Source: an uncultured Bacilli bacterium
Lineage (GTDB): Bacteria > Bacillota_I > Bacilli_A > RF39 > UBA660
Length of the DNA stretch: 7,569 nt
Assembly (NCBI GenBank): GCA_934133155.1
Contig: CAKPAT010000059.1
Location: 1-7,569 of the forward strand
Direction: 5' to 3'
Shown here: one piece after another, positions 5,771 through 7,569 of the stretch
Numbering within the stretch: position 1 is the stretch's first letter
Layout: each line of letters opens with the position of its first letter
Program-made: the position numbers and the translations under genes
Notes under the pieces: generated by a model
The model's input: only the letters and a program-made list of their open reading frames with translations
Database searches by the model: none
What the model was told of the DNA's origin: nothing

Positions 5771-7569
5771 ATGTATGAAGGAATATTAAAAAGAAAGTAT
5801 AAACTTTCAAAAGATACTAAAAATGTTGTAATGAGAATTGGTGTAGAAGCCATGAAACCATTTTTAGCTGTAAACCGTTTATTTAGAGAAAAAAAGAAAA
5901 CAATGGAATATTTAGAAAGACACCCAGAAAGAAAAAAAACAGGTACCATTGTTCCTGGAGCTGCTGTAGTTACATTAATGCTAGGCGGAGCTATGATTCC
6001 TGCAGCGTTCATAGGTAATACTGTAAACTTTTTACAAAACCCATTTGCAGTAAATCAAGCATTTGCTGAAGAAGTGGCTGCAGAGCAAGTAGACACTCAA
6101 AGTACTGAACAAGAATTTGATACAGAAATTGCTTCAACATTAGCAGAAGCTCAAGCAAACACCGAGGCAGTAGAAACTCCAGAAGTAAGTACCTTAGAAG
6201 CACCAGTTGAAGAAAATCAAGAAATTACTGATACAAATGTAGAAATTCCAGCAAATGATTACTCAAATATAGAACATGAAGAGCCAGTAGCACAACCATT
6301 AGAAGAAATGCAACCAGTAGTCGGTGATATGCCAGAAGAGAATTTAGAGACTACAGAAAATAATGAAACAATAGAAAACACCAAAGAAGTTCCAGTAACT
6401 GAAACTACCGAGGAAAATCAAGGAGTTGCTGAAACCGAGAATGTTCAGGAAAATCAAATAGAAGAAGTAACTGAAACTCCAGCAGAAAATGAAGCTCCAA
6501 TCGAAGAAATTACTGAAAATAATGAAGTGAAAAATGCCGATGTAACTGAAGAAACCCAAGAAGAAGTAACCCAAGAAATTAATAAAGAAGCACCAGAAAC
6601 TACAAGTGTAGACGTTCAAGAAAACTCAGAAACTTTCTCTGCTATTTCTAAAGGAAACAACGAAGAAGTATATAACGACCTATTAAATAGTGGCATTGTT
6701 TCATATGAAAAAGATGGAAATATCTATTTAATAGATAAAAGTGGCGTTGAAGTTAATGTAACTCCAGAATTAGAAGATAAATTAAGAGCAATCTATGGTG
6801 ATAACTATAAAGATGTTATGATATTGGACTTGTCAAATATTACAGGCGACGAAATGAGCAAAGATGGTGTAACACTTATCAGAAATGCCGATGGAACATT
6901 TGAAGTATATTTTGATGGCGAAAATAAAGAAATTGGTGGAGAAACAAATAATACTGAAAATGAGACAAAAAATAATGAAGAAAAAACAGAAGAAGCTAGC
7001 TCTACAGTTGCCATTCCAAACGATTTTGACAAAGAAAGTAAAAAAACATTTGATTTTAACCACAAAGACCAAAATTATTTCTACAATGAAAATCAAGATA
7101 AATCATGGAATTTAGTTGTATGCGAAATAATAAGTAACTCTAGTTTACAAAATATCGTTAAAGATTTAAAAGACACTGGTAAAGTTCCTGCTGACGCAAC
7201 CATCAACTTTGCTAAAGTAAACGAACATGACGGAGTACAAATTGGTGATTACTTTATTATAAATAATGGTGACGATACCTTAACAATTTATGCTAAAAAT
7301 GGCTTGGAACATAAAGATACAATGACAGGACATGATGATAAAATTAAGGACGCAGGTGATACAAGCATTAATCCAGATGCAGAGCCAGACAATAAACCTA
7401 GTAAAAACGACACTCCAACTCCAGAACCAACACCTGAGCCTACTCCAGAACCAACTCCAACTCCAGAGCCAACACCTGAGCCTACTCCAGAACCAACTCC
7501 AACTCCGGAGCCAACACCTGAGCCTACTCCAGAACCAACTCCAACTCCGGAGCCAACACCTGAGCCTAT
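5771..7569 (+). CDS. Large exported surface protein with acidic linker and PTPE repeats (3' end cut off)
   Basis: The frame is open for 599 codons and runs off the window. Residues 1-57 are basic and hydrophilic, followed by a hydrophobic span at about 58-82 and then AFA-EE (97-101), which could be a signal peptidase site; otherwise the span is a membrane anchor with the rest outside. Residues 100-288 are very acidic, with about 50 Glu and only about three Lys and no Arg, rich in Thr, Val and Pro: probably an extended low-complexity linker. Residues about 289-525 look folded and may contain two related segments (349-387 and 476-514). From 548 a 14-residue repeat, PTPTPEPTPEPTPE, runs to the end. 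Such repeats commonly span the cell wall in surface proteins, but any LPXTG or other anchor would lie beyond the window. I do not recognise a family; adhesin or wall-binding roles are guesses. The frame has no internal stop and codon use matches its neighbours. Confidence 0.85.
   Translation, partial: MYEGILKRKYKLSKDTKNVVMRIGVEAMKPFLAVNRLFREKKKTMEYLERHPERKKTGTIVPGAAVVTLMLGGAMIPAAFIGNTVNFLQNPFAVNQAFAEEVAAEQVDTQSTEQEFDTEIASTLAEAQANTEAVETPEVSTLEAPVEENQEITDTNVEIPANDYSNIEHEEPVAQPLEEMQPVVGDMPEENLETTENNETIENTKEVPVTETTEENQGVAETENVQENQIEEVTETPAENEAPIEEITENNEVKNADVTEETQEEVTQEINKEAPETTSVDVQENSETFSAISKGNNEEVYNDLLNSGIVSYEKDGNIYLIDKSGVEVNVTPELEDKLRAIYGDNYKDVMILDLSNITGDEMSKDGVTLIRNADGTFEVYFDGENKEIGGETNNTENETKNNEEKTEEASSTVAIPNDFDKESKKTFDFNHKDQNYFYNENQDKSWNLVVCEIISNSSLQNIVKDLKDTGKVPADATINFAKVNEHDGVQIGDYFIINNGDDTLTIYAKNGLEHKDTMTGHDDKIKDAGDTSINPDAEPDNKPSKNDTPTPEPTPEPTPEPTPTPEPTPEPTPEPTPTPEPTPEPTPEPTPTPEPTPEP
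7412..7567 (+). repeat. 42-bp in-frame tandem repeat (about 3.7 copies)
   Basis: Codon by codon the unit has a period of 42 bases (copy starts 7412, 7454, 7496, 7538), encoding a 14-residue Pro/Thr/Glu unit. Copies differ only at synonymous sites in the fourth and fifth codons: CCA GAA in copy 1, CCA GAG in copy 2, and CCG GAG in copies 3 and 4. After the last CCT the next bases are AT where AC is expected, so the array ends or changes at the window edge. Confidence 0.95.

Noticed and set aside
2856..7065. Minus-strand open frames within the sensor, murD and surface-protein genes
   Set aside because: They are short, lie opposite well-supported coding sequence, lack ribosome binding sites and encode composition-driven sequence (for example Phe-rich frames opposite the Glu-rich linker).
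7412..7567. CRISPR-like array
   Set aside because: The repeats are contiguous without spacers, in frame with a 599-codon ORF, and encode a Pro/Thr/Glu repeat.

Overview
The window looks like chromosomal DNA of a low-GC Bacillota-type bacterium (Firmicutes or a Mollicutes-related Bacilli lineage). The evidence is strong A/T bias with A/T-ending codons, AAGGAG and GGTGAT ribosome binding sites, intrinsic terminators with T tracts, sigma-A-like promoters, a tRNA-Met(CAU) resembling the Bacillus elongator type with encoded CCA, and TGG as Trp with TGA as a stop (no Mycoplasma code). I cannot place it to genus. All genes run on the + strand.

Layout. 1-51: probable last 16 codons of an upstream gene, with a terminator hairpin (50-81) overlapping its stop codon. 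131-309: a tRNA-Met(CAU) with its own promoter and a strong terminator. 310-544: intergenic, holding the promoter and ribosome binding site of the next gene. 545-2377: an acyl-CoA synthetase-like adenylate-forming enzyme of unknown substrate. 2409-4260: a promoter, then a 7-TM hybrid histidine-kinase-like protein whose phosphoacceptor His is replaced by Gln and whose G2 ATP-lid motif is lost, followed by a receiver domain. 4294-5607: murD, a peptidoglycan precursor ligase with all expected motifs. 5608-5770: two candidate promoters, a possible 13-codon leader ORF and a strong ribosome binding site. 5771 to window end: a large exported surface protein, cut by the window edge inside a 14-residue Pro/Thr/Glu repeat.

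How the parts relate. The three middle genes are co-directional and closely spaced, but each junction carries a hairpin plus T-run overlapping a stop codon, and the kinase-like gene has its own extended -10 promoter. They are better read as adjacent, partly independent units than as one tight operon. MurD (wall synthesis), a membrane signalling protein and a surface protein with a wall-spanning-type repeat all concern the cell envelope, but nothing in the sequence links them functionally.

The observations most worth a second look are the degenerate sensor kinase, the surface protein with its long cytoplasmic N-terminus and acidic Lys/Arg-poor linker, and the leader ORF placed so that only one of two candidate promoters would include it. 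I see no CRISPR array, insertion sequence, integrase or obvious new defence system.
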